Below, piece after piece: positions 25,204 through 39,084 of a stretch of DNA of 64,000 bases (the first letter of the stretch is position 1; the number at the start of each line of letters is the position of its first letter). Source of the stretch: Caenorhabditis remanei. Lineage: Eukaryota; Nematoda; Chromadorea; Rhabditida; Rhabditidae. Position numbers and translations under genes: made by a program. Below the pieces are notes generated by a model. The model did no database searches. It worked only from the letters and a program-made list of their open reading frames with translations, and was not told the DNA's origin. The stretch is taken from assembly GCF_010183535.1 (NCBI RefSeq), contig NC_071333.1:992001-1056000 (forward strand), given 5' to 3'.

Positions 25204-26910
25204 ACATGGAATGTATTTTGACTGCCCCCCCTAAAATACTGATTTTTTTTGCTCATTCGATGAGTTTTCCCAAGACAAAATAACCCGTAAAGGGTTTTCC
25301 TGTGACGTGACCTCGTTTTTGAAAAATTGAGATTTTTCGAAAATGCAATTTTTTCGAAAATTTTTTTTCATTAATTTTTTTCATTGTTTTACCGGATTGT
25401 TGAGAAAACGGGCTTAGCACATAGTTGTAGCAAATTTTATGTAGTTTTTGACAAAAATATGAAACATATGAAAAAACAATTTTTTGGTCCTGAATTAGGT
25501 GAAAATTTGACACCCTCCAAAAAAAAATTTTTTTTTTGAGAATACCGGGGGTTTTGAATGTTTGGTGAAAAAGTACAACTTATCTGGATTATTTTGGTAT
25601 ATAGCAGTATAGCGACTCCCGATCGAAAAATAAGGAAAAAATTGCTCTGAAAATTTTCATTTTTCGAAAAAAGTGACATGTCGGAAATGAGTTCAAATTT
25701 CTGACATTGACTAAGTTCTTAGTAAAATTTGATAAGAACAATAATTTTCAGATTATTTTCCACCATTTTCGAAAAAAAATGGACATCCCTGTTAACTTCT
25801 CTTGTCATAACACTCGTTCAAATATTGCAAGTTTTCTTATGTGGAGAAACTTCGACTGCTCATAACTCCTCTGAAACTGAAGGAAACAATTTCAAAAACA
25901 CAGAGCAATTTAAAAATAATTATTGATTTTCAAAAATCATATTTGGAATGTTTTTAGAAAAAATAATTTTTTTCGATTTTTGATAAGGGGGGACCACATG
26001 AAATTTTTTTCAAAAACTTGAAAAAAATTTTTTTTGAAAACAACTCAAAACTAGTTATCCAGCTACAAAAAAAGCTAAAAACTATCAATTCTGTTTATTT
26101 TCGAAAAAAAATTTCATGTGGTCCCCCCTTATCAAAAATCGAAAAAAATTATTTTTTCTAAAAACATTCCAAATATGATTTTTGAAAATCAATAATTATT
26201 TTTAAATTGCTCTGTGTTTTTGAAATTGTTTCCTTCAGTTTCAGAGGAGTTATGAGCAGTCGAAGTTTCTCCACATGAGAAAACTTGCAATATTTGAACG
26301 AGTGTTATGACAAGAGAAGTTAACAGGGATGTCCATTTTTTTTCGAAAATGGTGGAAAATAATCTGAAAATTATTGTTCTTATCAAATTTTACTAAGAAC
26401 TTAGTCAATGTCAGAAATTTGAACTCATTTCCGACATGTCACTTTTTTCGAAAAATGAAAATTTTCAGAGCAATTTTTTCCTTAATTTTCGATCGGGAGT
26501 CGCTATACTGCTATATACCAAAATAATCCAGATAAGTTGTACTTTTTCACCAAACATTCAAAACCCCCGGTATTCTCAAAAAAAAAATTTTTTTTTGGAG
26601 GGTGTCACATTTTCACCTAATTCAGGACCAAAAATTGTTTTTTCATATGTTTCATATTTTTGTCAAAAACTACATAAAATTTGCTACAACTATGTGCTAA
26701 GCCCGTTTTCTCAACAATCCGGTAAAACAATGAAAAAAATTAATGAAAAAAATTTTTCGAAAAAATTGCATTTTCGAAAAATCTCAATTTTTCAAAAACG
26801 AGGTCACGTCACAGGAAAACCCTTTACGGGTTATTTTGTCTTGGGAAAACTCATCGAATGAGCAAAAAAAATCAGTATTTTAGGGGGGGCAGTCAAAATA
26901 CATTCCATGT
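25204..26910. repeat. Large near-perfect inverted repeat (palindromic element)
   Basis: Left arm 25204 to about 26010 and right arm about 26102 to 26910, each about 0.8 kb, separated by about 90 bp. Reading both arms, I see only a handful of differences (for example A/T in a poly-A stretch near 25630 versus 26485, T/G near 25508 versus 26608). The ends read ACATGGAATGTATTTTGACT inward, followed by a run of seven C. I see no clear target-site duplication. Both arms contain the same 65-codon open frame in mirror image (25729-25926 and 26189-26386), which is a by-product of the symmetry. Most likely a foldback or palindromic DNA element. Confidence 0.95.
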
Positions 26911-27406
26911 CAGACACCACGCGCTGTTCGCAAAAAGATTGTTATGCCAAAAAGGACACTCACCGGAATGTAATTTGAAGGTAATTCGGTCAATATATGT
27001 GATTCCGTATTTTGAGTCATTGATTTTTCTTTATGATTCTAGAAGGTGAAGGGTATTAAACACACACTGCTCTCCTGGACGAATGATAGCAATCAATTTC
27101 TTATCTAGTGGCGCCACTTGTGACTGTCATATGTTCCACATTGGTGCACAATATATTTCACAACTGCTTCATTTTTGACAGGTGTCAATTTCAGAGGTAC
27201 AAAGGTTTTTAGGTTTTTGATAGGGTTGGTACAATGCAGTAAAGAAAAAAAACTTGAAAAGAAAATTGAAACAAATGAAATGTTGATTCTGAATGAGAGT
27301 GAAGCACTGTGAGTTTTCTGAACAACTCTTTTTTTTTCTGAACAACTACCTTTTTATATATTTCTGAAATGATACCAACTGAAAATGAGTATAATAATTT
27401 GTCTAT
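26911..27406. other. Short intergenic segment between palindrome and Ly6 gene
   Basis: Nothing recognisable beyond poly-A/T runs. It contains the 3' flank of the Ly6-like gene. Confidence 0.5.
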
Positions 27407-28735
27407 TTATTGAATCCAGGAAGAATAAATAACTGATAATATTAGAGCAGTCAAGATTCCGAGTCCATTTGCAGAGTTACAGTAATCACGATCATTGCAG
27501 AAGCAGTAGTACCACCTATAACCATGAACACTATTATTGGTATTTATTCATATCCTATTCTCACCGTTTGACAGGAGCCGATCCGTCTTGATACGGGAAA
27601 CAAGTTTTTCCTTGGATGTAACTCAAGTTGGTGGGGTTGACCTGGATTTGTGTTTGGTAGAAGCAGTCGGACTTGAAGGTCACATAATTGACTCCGGGAG
27701 CCATTGGGTCTATGATTTTCACGCAGTACTAAAAAATAATGCAGGAGTGTTTTTATACATTTTCAAATTTTGCTAACTGATGTGAGCTAAGAACAAATTT
27801 TCACTGCCAGTAATGTGTTCCATTTTTTTCATAAAAACAGACTTGTTACCCGGCATATGCTATCCCACACATCTTGAATAATACAACCAGAGATGTGCGG
27901 AACTAAAAGTTTTGGAAATTTCGGAAATTGAAACTTTTCCGATTTATATTTACGAAAATATCGGAACTCGGAAATTTTCCGACGGAGAAGAGTTTCGAGA
28001 AAAGTCGGCAATATCGGCAATTTCGGAATTTCTGATTTCCGTTCCGCGCATCCCTGAATACAACCTGACGTGGTAACACTAAAATACACCAAACATTCGT
28101 AGTAGCCTATTCTGAAGAGGTACTTGAATAAATCTGAGAACCACATTCACATGCTCAAAAAGGCTCTTTGGTCTCTGTCCACTAGGGAATAAATTTCTGG
28201 TAAGCAACAACTTTTCATATCTTTGATAATGATTCCATCACAAACCTGAGTAGTCTGACATTGATTGTTCCGGTTATCGCAGGTGGCGGCAGTTGAATAT
28301 CTGAAATAGCTTGATATTTTGTTTTCTGTTGCTCATCTTACCTCAACGGATAGTCCCCGTGCCATCCATTACATTGATAGCAGTTGAGAGCAGTTGTCTC
28401 TGAAAAATATGAATACAAAAATAGAGTGTGCACATTAGATGTAAATTAACTTTGTCATGATGTTTTAAACAAGTTGTTTGCCCGATTTTTGTCAAACTAA
28501 GCCACTTTGACAACTTTTTGATTGAAAGGTTGTCGCGAAAGAAGCTTTGTTTTTTTTAGTTTGTCATTCTTTTTTACACTAGGAGGAGTCTATGAGACTC
28601 AGGAAATGAATGTGAAAAAAAAGTAAAAGGAAAAGTATTTTTGAAATCGTGCTAAAAAGTGCTTCAATGAAATAAAACCGTTAAAAAAATACCTGTAGCG
28701 CAAAGAACAAGTAGAATCCAAAATTCAAGAAACAT
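27407..28735 (-). CDS. GPI-anchored Ly6/uPAR three-finger protein
   Basis: Exons 28735-28693, 28399-28342, 28300-28246, 27728-27565, 27515-27407 give 142 residues. Residues 1-18 are a signal peptide (FWILLVLCA). The mature chain has ten cysteines, starting LNCYQCNGW and closing with the LU-domain hallmark CNDRDYCN. The last ~17 residues are hydrophobic (GILTALILSVIYSSWIQ), as expected for a GPI-attachment signal after NSANG. Ly6/uPAR proteins in nematodes include receptor modulators and ODR-2-like neuronal proteins; the specific partner cannot be read from sequence. The fourth intron (27729-28245) contains a complete hAT-type MITE. I do not recognise the exact gene. Confidence 0.87.
27888..28056. 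mobile_element. hAT-type MITE with 8-bp target duplication
   Basis: A 169-bp element in the fourth intron of the Ly6-like gene. Its ends are 16-bp inverted repeats, CAGAGATGTGCGGAAC on the left and CAGGGATGCGCGGAAC (reverse complement of the right end). It is flanked by an 8-bp direct duplication AATACAAC at 27880-27887 and 28057-28064. The interior is AT-rich with several GGAAATTT/AAATTTCC-like inversions. The CAGRG start and 8-bp duplication fit a non-autonomous hAT transposon; it has no coding capacity. Confidence 0.88.
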
Positions 28736-31700
28736 CGTTTATCATCGAATAGGCCCGAGAAACAGCAGGTAGGTTTTAGCGAAGACAGAAAGGGCAAAAA
28801 TAATGAGAATGAGCCAGAAAAGCCGCTTTTCCTTCACCAGTAGACTGCGTTGTGTCTTTTCTGAGAACAATAGAATTCGGAAATATGAAACGTATTGTTG
28901 GAAGAAAAGAGAGGCCGAGCCTCTACCTCATCCTTTTTCTTCGTGTTGCTCTGGGTGATGGTCCTCAAACCGTCGTCCTTAGCAATATGAATAGAAAAGA
29001 GAACAACGTTTTAAAAATTGCTCAGCGTTGTTGCCAAGGATCGGGAGAAAAACATTCGAGAATAGTCGTACATAGGCAGCAAAGTTCAGCGTCGGAGGTT
29101 TGGGAAACATTGGGATCACGAGGAAGAAATAGTGTCTGTTAAGGAATATGGATATGTTGTGAATGAATTATTAGTTTTACGCTGAAAATCTATTTGAGAA
29201 TAAAAAATAATGTTTCTGAAAAAAATGCTTTAAAATAAATGAAATATTTGAAAAATTATTTTTCAAAAATATATGAAAACCAAAGGAGACCAGTCTGATG
29301 TTACTTTTTTTCCAATTGTTGTATTGCCTAATTTGAGAGATGAAGAGCATCACCCCCAAAATTTTTGAAAAGAAAGGAGATTTCTTTCTGGATTTTTACG
29401 AACGCTCATGTTTTCTTGTGTTCCCGACATAAAACTTCCGGGTAAAATGAATACACCCAAAGTGATCTCAGGGACCACATGAACAGTAACAAGCCACACA
29501 CGAAAACAAACCATGACGCCATACATAATGACTAACTAGAATATCATTCAAACACTGAAGACATAAGCCTCAATGATCAAGAATCCCATATTTCGAAGTT
29601 GTGCTTATGAACCCATCGACATGGTAATGAGAAGTCTTCAGATGATGTTAATCTTTGATGAAATAATAGATATTTTTTGAAATAGAAAGTTTATTGGAAA
29701 TTTCATAACTAGGGAATGGTCTAAACTGACCGTGGAGTTCAGCAACGAGACTTAACAGAATCACAAAACAGAGTCATATTTGGGTTGAAAATTTAGTAAA
29801 TCACATGCATTAAATTTGGATTTTCAGACCAGAATATCTTGGTTCTGGAGGCCATTCAGCAATTTTTGAAAACTGATTTCCCATCTGAATTCGAATGTCT
29901 TTCGATTGTACTAGATCTGGTTGCTGAACTCCTCTAGACCATTTCCCAGTGAGGGTCTCAAAGTGTGCTAATAGTCAATAGGTACCTGTCATAGGTTTTT
30001 TGGTTTTAATGTGTCCAGTACTATAAAAAAAAGCAAAGTGCTTTAATACTGATTATATTGGTCCCAATTATTGTTAAGAAGTTTTTACTCAACAACTTGC
30101 ATTGCTGAGAGAACCTCATATAGATTTTTTAGGTTGGAGCTTCGTCTCAAATATTTCACTGAACTTCAGATTTCAATTCCACCAATATACTTGAACAAAC
30201 ATGTTCCGCATCAGTTACCAATGTTCTGCTACTTTTGTCCAAGAAGAGCTCTGCACAAGAAACCATGCGTGACAAAAATTCAATTCTAGTTCACATTAGC
30301 ACATTATCAAAATTTCACACTTCTTCACCCCTCGCTCATATTTCTAAGAAACAAAAGGTGTCACTCATCACTTCCTTCTCATTTTCTTTGAGACATTAAC
30401 GGACATCTTATTTATGGCTTATCTACTATGACATTCAACCCAATTTTTCTTTTCATTATGAGACGTTTTAACGCATTTCTGTGAAAAACCACGTACTTTT
30501 CATAATTGACTTCGTTTGCAAATGAAGCTCTAAGTGGCTGATAACGAGTAGATCTTCTCCTTTCTTCTACTTACAGATGCGCGTGTTTAGAGGGTAACAA
30601 GATATCGGTCATTTCTTATTGAATGTCTTGCCAGATATAAATTCGTCTCTCAACCGCTCAACAATCTCCTTATTTTTCGATTATTGTTTTGGTGAGCAGA
30701 CATTTTTAGTTTCTGTTACCTTTTATATGTGTGCCTGAACTTCAGGAACAGTATGGGTAACAGATAAAACATTTTTCTATAATCCATCTTCGCTTTCCCC
30801 TCAAAAGAACCGGATGTCATTAATCAATAACTAGTACAGAAAAGCTATTTGAACTTTTACCGCCCATAGTTCCAGTTTTGAGTGATATTACAAAAACAAG
30901 TACACAAAACTATGAAACCACTCTGATATGCCTTTGTTTTTTAATCCTGTTGTTTTTTAAAACAGTAGATTAGAGGAAAAGCTAAGAGCACATGCCTCGC
31001 AAAAAAAAACGAAAACTATGATGAAAAAAAGTATTTTTTGCCTCACTGCGGGCAGTTGTCCTTGGCAGGATTACTGCCAACCTGAGAGAGTACTTGGGGA
31101 GAAGAGAAGAATAGAACATAATTAATGTCCTGTCACAGTACAAACCCCCGAACCTGAGATAACTGCTTGAGAAACAAACATTCGGGTTTCAGAACATTCT
31201 CCGGAGTGTTTGGTCTTTTCAATTTTTTTTTCTAATTTCCCATATTTTTTCAAAATTGGCGTTCAGTCATGCTAAAATGAAACTACAACTTCTAACGACA
31301 CCACTGAGAGCAGTCCTGTTCCAAACTTGTTATTTTTCTTTCTCAGTAGCGTATGAACATTTTCATAGTCAAATGTCTAAATATAGATGTATGGCTTCAT
31401 TTCAGCTGCGCCTCCCGACTCGAAAAATGTGAGAGTCTGAATCCTATGTGAGCAAAACTTGTCCACGACGACAGAAAAAAGCATTTTGCGTCTTCTTCCC
31501 CTTCTCTCAAAAAATATACTAAAAGAGTCAACAACATAGTAATGCATTATGCATGGTTTCTTTCCAGAATTCAAGCAAAGTCCATGTATCATACACGTTA
31601 TTTTCATCTGGACAATAGAAACAGGGGTCCGGATGTAGGAATGTATCGCTGTCCCCTCTTTCCCAATATGGAATCATCAACATTCTCTAGAGATCATTAT

Positions 31701-34218
31701 ATTAGTACATGTTCGCTGAAAAACTTTTGAAGAATGGGACCCGTTTGCTATGAGCAAAAATCAGTCCTCTTTTCTTTACTTTGTTCCATTTTTTTGTTTC
31801 TTTGTTAGACTGGACTTCCAATTAAGTTTTTCTTTTTTCTCAACAAGAAAAGAACAAGAAAAGTTGTTTGCGAGAACGTCAAAACTGGTTTGACCCAATC
31901 AGAGGTTTGTTAAGATGTTGAGCTTGAATTTTTTTCAAAAAAGAGGAGCTTTTTTCTGAAACTTTTTTCTGTTTAGAATTCTAGAATTTTCCCTATTTTT
32001 CGTTTCAGTTTTGAATTTCATATTGTACCATTTCTGTGGTTGCTGTGTCCGAAAGTATCAAGACTACACCGACAACATTTGTATCAGTTACACTGACTAC
32101 CCTCATTGACATATTCACTGACCAATTTTTATAAATACATAAGGCCCGACTGATCAAAACGTTAACCGATACAAAACCTTTTCCTTTTCATTTATCTGAG
32201 TGTTTTGCAGATAATTCCCCTGGATTTACACTTTAGGATGTGATAGTGAGAATTCCGCTCGTTAATCCGTCTAGTCGACCACCATCATATCTTCATTTCT
32301 TAGGTTTTTAGTTTTTATTTCTTGTTTTGAAATTTCATACCATTCATTTTTTTCCCAGAGTTGTGAAGGCTGATCCTCTCAAGCAAGAAAAACCAACTTG
32401 TTTTTCTGTTCTCATTTGGCAGAAAAATGTGCCACGCAGTTTTTTTTTCTCTGGCTAATCTTAAATTTGGCTTTTTCAGCAGCAGAGCGGAAAAAAGTCA
32501 AAAATCTGAAAATGACAATGCATATTTTAGTTTCAGCTGTGACAGTGAAGTTTTTGATATTAGTTCAAAACATTGGTTCCGCTTTGCTATATATTGTTTT
32601 TCTTCTGTTTTTTTTCTTGTTCTGTGTTCTCAATACAAACCAAAAAAGTCAAAAGCTGAGCTTAAAATTTTTTCTTCTTTTTTTCTACCTCTCAACTTCT
32701 CAAGAGCGTCTCTTCTCTTCACTCCTACTCATTTTCTTCAACTTTTCCAAACTTGTTCGTGTGTGTGTGTGTGATCAGTTTGTAAATGTATGGGTGTGTT
32801 ATTCGTGTTCTTTTTATTCCGTCACAAAAAAAGGAATATCGGAAGGAAAAAAACGGGAGAAAAAACTCGAAGGAAAAGGAAATAGAAATTGCAAGTTTCC
32901 ATGTGTCACACATATTGCTTCTTTACATCGAAAATGTATCGCCGCTGCGCAATTGAATTATCCCTGCCGAAACGCCGCCCGCAGAGAGTGCATCAGGCTC
33001 CCTGTCGAAAAGGAAGAGCACATGAACCTTCAATTTGTTTCGTCAAACTTGGGAACAATTCAATTTCCCCCTTTTTTGATGCTATTGTGTTGCTGACAAG
33101 TTTGATTACACTCGTCTTGAGCTGGGTTTCTTCTAGTGGAATTAATGACCGCTAGTCCTGTTGGGATACTTCGTTTGTGCGTAACTTCTCACTTATTTCT
33201 TGAGAGTAACTTGAGAAACATATATGGCGCGATTCCAGATTTATATGTAGCTGAATGTAGTTACAGTAATATTGACATTTCATTGTTCCCACAAGTACTA
33301 TACTGAAAGGGAACCGATTTTCTCTTCCTGATTGAAAAAAACAACTATGAGAATTTTGAATTCCCCACGTCATTTTTCATTTTCCGAATTCCAAAATAGC
33401 ATAATTTTCGCCCAACTCTTCTAGAAAATTTTAATTTAATTTCCGGTGATTTTTTGATACAGACAATCTGTAACGTTAACTTTTTTGTCGGCCGGAAATT
33501 GAAAAATACTTCTATTTCGAGAATGACTACAGCAGAATGGTAGTGTCGATATGGCTTGGTATCAGTTCTCTGGTTTATTTTTCTCAAAATCCGAAGTTAT
33601 TTCAATTTTCCAAAAAGGAACTTCACCAGAAAAAAAGAACTTATAATTCGATTCCCGTCCGCTCGCAGGCTGCCAGGAAAAAACAGTTTTTCCCGATAAC
33701 TTTCAACCAAGATGATCCAATTTCCTGTTTTTTTACTCTCGGTTTTTCGCACATTTCTCATTCGTTTTTTGCTTTTATGTACACCTCCTGACACCGTCTT
33801 GGAGCCTTCTTTTGCATGACACTTCTTGTTTTCGGAAGTCTCATGAAGTTTTCATAAATTCACAGGTTCCTTGATTTCTGCAAGAAAAATCCAGTTGCAG
33901 AAAACTAGAATGTTTGAAACACAAAAGTGTTTAGTTTCCTCAATGCAACAAAAAAAGAAATTTTCTAAACATAAACTATTGGATATGATGTGTACAAGAA
34001 TAGACACACGTTTTTTCTCTTTTTTCTATTTTTTCGCTTTTAGAATCTTAATGAACACGGACCTTTGTTCTTTTCCGTTGAATGAAGAATACGTGTTTTA
34101 CCGAGAAACAACAGATGTGCGTCTTCCAGTTTTATTTATTGGTTAATTCATGTAACCAAGGGTTAACAATTCCGTTCTGAGGAATTTCATAGAGTGACAT
34201 CATTGTAATTTCAAACAG

Positions 34219-34597
34219 GTCACTGTAATTGTGAAAATGGTCATTGTAATTGTGAAAATGGTCATTGTAATTGTGAAAATGATCACGGTAACTTTTAAAA
34301 TTGTCACTGTAGTTGTGAAAACTGTCACTGTAACTTTTAAAGTTGTCACTGTAATTGTGAAAATTGTCACTGTAACTTTTAAAATTGTCACTCTAGTTGT
34401 GAAAATTGTCATTGTAACTTTTAAAATTGTCACTGTAACTTTTAAAGTTGTCACTGTAACTTTTAAAATTGTCACTGTACCTTTTAAACTTGTCACTGAA
34501 GTTGTGAAAATTGTCACTGTAACTCTTAAAATTGTCACTGTAGTTGTGAAAATTGTCACTGTAACTTTTGAAATTGTCACTGTAATTTTTAATACGA
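34219..34597. repeat. 21-bp minisatellite, about 18 copies
   Basis: The unit is TTGTCACTGTAACTTTTAAA plus one base. Two unit types, ...AACTTTTAAAA and ...AGTTGTGAAAA, alternate in much of the array, giving a 42-bp higher-order period. Because 21 nt is seven codons, both strands keep long open frames (130 and 162 codons) with a seven-residue period; these are artefacts of the repeat. Confidence 0.93.
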
Positions 34598-37500
34598 CAC
34601 TGAGAATAGTCACTGTTTTTTGAAAACTTAAAAAAACAACTGTTATGAATTCAGTGTATCTCCAAATTTGATTCCTATTGTTTTGCAATGAATCGCATCA
34701 TAATTCAGACCCTATTTTCAGAGTTCCGTAATTCTCATAAATATTTTCAAAATTGCGATAATTATTTCTATAATATTTCTCACACCTCCATATTGAAAAT
34801 CACAACCACCAACAAAAAATGAAAAAACACAGCTGAAAATGCAAAAATTGTGACAGAAGTCATGAAAATAGCGAGAAAAAATGAATGAATTTTCAAGCAG
34901 TTGTTGTTTTTATTTCAGATTTATTTTTATAATTCTATCAATTTCTCTTTTTCCCCCCAAATTTTTGCCTCCATTCTCGTAAGAGCCTTTCTCTTTGTCT
35001 ATTATTTTCAGATCTCGGTAAAAAGCTTGTCCAAAAAGGGGGGATGAGGAGAAAATGGGGAGGGGTGGAGAAGCAAAATGTCCGTGTCTATGGAACTATT
35101 TGTTTTCATTCGAAAAAGCAACTGCCTCAAGATTTCCGCTCCTTCCAGGCCTGTCTGTCTCTCTGTATATTCATGTTTTCTCTTTATTCGTTTGAGTGTT
35201 TTTCTAACGTTTACCACTTCATCCAGAGAAAGGAAGAAATTACCGACACTTTGCAGAGATCGTTTGTATCTTTCCTTTTTGTTCCTTTCTTCGAGTTGTT
35301 TTTTCACACGTGGGCGTTTTCTCAGAACAAACCGTGCCTTGTTTTTTAATTCTAAAGCGTTGCAGCTAATATTAGAAGTCTAGGAATATATTATCATCAT
35401 TAGATCTTTCTAATATCTTTATCTGGAACGGCTAAACGTAATATCCAGATTGATCCGGATAATATTTAGTCTAACAATCTTTTGTGACTCTTTTGCTTTG
35501 TCTGGTATTCTGGGGCTTCCAAGAGCAAAACAGCTCGTTACTTATTCTTAATGGGTTTTATGTTTTTTAACCACTCCATTTTCGACTGGAACTTGCTGGA
35601 AACGTACTACTAAAATTATGAATGTATTTTTTTGTGAATCCGTCTACTTGACGTGTGTCTGTGAGAACTCACAGCAAGTTTTTTGCCACTTTTTGATTTT
35701 TTTTCTGAATTGGTCAAACATAAACACAATTTTATACAGTTGAGGTGACTTGAAAAGTGCGGCGTGAGTATTGCAGTAGCTTAGTCGTCACTAAAACAAA
35801 ACTTGGCTATAACGAAGTATTACATAACGGTCTGCCATTTAGAATTACCACAATACGGCTCTCGCGGAATATATGTCATGACGGTTTCAAACTCATTTTT
35901 TAATTTTTTTTTGTGTTATGAAAATTGAAAATACTGTGCACAGATTAACAATCTTAGCTGTGGCCGGTCATAATACAATATTTGGAAAAACCTGGAAAAC
36001 GTTAGAAGATTCTTTCCCCCCTCTTTCTTACCATATTTTTTCAAAAATCGGTTGTCAGAAACGACTTTCCAGGAATATAAAAGAAGGGGTGGAATGAAAT
36101 GACTTTGCAGAAATATCCGGGAGTTCCATTTCAATGAGGATGTCTCAATTGTAAAGCCATGTCGTTTTTTCTTGCTTTTTCATCTTTTCTTTCTCCAAAT
36201 TTCAATTTTAAGCCTTATACCATGATATAGTTCCCCATGGTTTAAACCTTGATTTGTCGAACATTGGAATGCTTGTTTTTTGGTAAACGGAACCGTTGAA
36301 TACGAAAAATTACATGTTTTCACATAAGAAGTGGCCGGTCTTTTGGTTTTTCTTGAAATTTAAATGTGATTTCTGTTGTTGAAATGAATAGTGAAAATTA
36401 CTTTGTTTTTTCGTTTCGAGTTATTTACGGTAGTAAGATTTTAAATAAAAACGAATTCAACCATTAGTTTTCAAAAATTTAAAAACGGAGAACAGTTAGT
36501 AACAGTCCCCAGAATTGGCATGTTTCCATTCAGCCCTCAACCTTGAATCTGATTTTTTCTCAGCGACTATTGTCTGTTTCGCGAAAAAAAAACACCCATC
36601 TAAAATTCTCCGTTTATATTTTTAGCTTTCCAGTACGAATAGTTCACATCATCTTCTCTTTTTTTCTGACCACTAGTAGTGCATTTTGTTATTTTCGCTT
36701 TGAATTTTTCAGACAAAACACGCGTGAATAATCTGACTATCTAAAAAAACGTCGTAATCTACTTACGCTACTTACGCTGTCTCGGTAATGCATTTTTTTA
36801 AACTTTTTTCTTAAGTTTAGTCACCTGCAGTCATGCTCACTTATGATTCTTTTCAATATGGTAAAATATCAGAACACCCGCAAGAACTAACTCTCTATTC
36901 CTTTTTCCAGCATATAATACATAAATCTGATTTGTTATGTATGAATCTGTGTTTTTGTAGTTTTCATTAACGCATTCATTTTGGCTTTGTGGCTTGTCCC
37001 CCTACACATCTTCTCTTTTTGTTGTGAGGTCTATTCAAGATGCCCAGTTCGGAAAAAGTCTTACAAAGTTGATGTACAGCATCAGATTCAAAAATATTGA
37101 AGTGCTGTTAAACATGGAAACTAGAAAAACCGAATTTTACGTTCTCTGGTCCGAATGGTCCGCCGTTCCAAGAAACCCAATATTTTGACCACCTCATCTT
37201 TTTTTATTTTTCGTCCTTTCTATTTATATTCGTCCTGTTCAATGACATTATCTATGAATGCACTGAGATCTTCATGCCCTACTCCTACGTGTTTTTCATT
37301 CTCCTTTTCTCGTTGATTCGTCGCTGGTTTTTCAATAATGCCACACCAGACCCACTCCTCCTTTCGACCAAAAAAGGAAATATGGGCTTCTTTAGCCGCC
37401 GTCCGTCGTTCCCATTTTTCTGTGTATGTGGTTGTGTCTATCCGTTCGAAAAACATGCTGCGTTCTTTTCAGGGGTGATTACTTACACTTTGTGTTGATT

Positions 37501-39084
37501 GAATAGAATATGGTGTAGTTGTTACTAATTGTGGAAACATATACATCAGTAACTAGAACATTCTGAATATATGTCTGATGTGTCTGTGTCCTACTGTAGG
37601 TGTCTACGTTTACACACATCATTCAGTTCTGGTCAGATTGATATAACCCATCTTCCGCTCAGCAAAAAATACTGTGACCGATCGCCTAGAGTTCCCAATC
37701 AGATTTTTTTCATGTGTGAGTTATTACATTTCTCTTGGCAAACCCTCTCGAGACTTCTTTAGTTTGAAAAAATGCTGACAAACTCCTAGAAAGTTTAGGT
37801 TTCAGCAATTTGTCAAGCAAGAAAAAAAATCTGGGAGAAAAGTGAGACTATGCGGAAAAATGCTTGTGACAAGATGGAAGATTTGGATGATACAAAGATT
37901 TTGCAGAAAGTTAACGTGTTTTGAATAACCTTTAACATTTTTTGCCGATTCAAAAGTGTAACTTAATTGCGTAAAACATGTTTATCTTGATATTTACAGT
38001 ACTAGATAGATTTGATTTCAAAACCTTCACAAAACTCTTCTGTTGCACTCAAGTCAGAGTAAATGTTTTCAATGTAACATTTTGCTTTAAAAATCGCACT
38101 GAAAAGCTCTCTCACACAAAAGTTGAAAAATAGAAGCACGCACTCCAATGGCTTCTATGAATGCCGTTTTTTTCATTAAAATTAATGGTCTACTGAAGGG
38201 AATCAAAATAAAGAAAAGAGGGTGGACACACCATCGGCGACTTTCAGAGAAACCAAAACAAAAGCGAACAACTTTCCAATTCCTGGTTCTAATATACTTT
38301 GCATTCATGGAAACATCACGAATTTCAGAAATTCTTTCCAGATGTTATTCTGTTTTTGTTTCATTCTTCATTTTCCGCTCATCCTCTTCCAGCATTGAAA
38401 CCAGGCCCCATGTTTATGGATATCCCAAGAAAAAAATGCTCATCTAGAACGAAGAAGAACGGAGGGGAATAGGTGGCAGTTGAAAAAAAGGAATTCCGTC
38501 AAAACAAAGTCATAGAAATTTTTATTTCTTGTGGTGATGCCTCTAGTTTGGCTCAATCGTATTTGGTTCTCTTCCTCTTATTCACCACTCTTCCTCATTT
38601 TTTTTTATCTTGAAGCTCCCTCCAATTTTAAAATTTTTCTGTTCACCATCATCTCCTTTGCTCCGCTTTTCCCTATCTTCTTATTTCGCATCATTAGATG
38701 AGAGAGGATACAGAAAAAGTTAGGACATTTTCATTTTAAATTGATGCCAACCAACTCCACCAACCCCCTTTTCCAGACGAAAACTCAATTGTAATGAATT
38801 GGAAAAATGGGGAGGAAAAGTTAAAAGAGAAAAAGTTTTCATCTCATCTTTGGAATTTCGATAATTACCCTCCTTTTATGTTAGTCTTTTCATTTTTTCT
38901 CGAAGTAGACACCATTCTTCGTTATAGGTCTAGCTAACTACTAGGCTCGGTTGTTCTTTGAATACCAAACGTTCACGATAGTAGATTTTTTACTCTATAA
39001 GGGGTACTAGTTCCTAGTCTACATTTTTTGCACATTCCTTTCCTTGAGAAACTTTACAAACCAGGTTGCCCAGTATCCCCGATT

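Noticed and set aside
25253..26861. Open frames in the palindrome arms, including identical mirrored 65-codon frames
   Set aside because: Symmetry of the inverted repeat duplicates any frame. The translations are low complexity and show no transposase motif.
32398..33096. Longest single open frame in the window (232 codons, plus strand)
   Set aside because: It reads through a T-rich strand, giving Phe/Leu/Ser-rich sequence without domain, signal pattern or splice context. Only the GC-richer end is noted separately.
34200..34688. Long open frames on both strands (130 and 162 codons)
   Set aside because: They are produced by the 21-bp minisatellite, whose period is a multiple of three.
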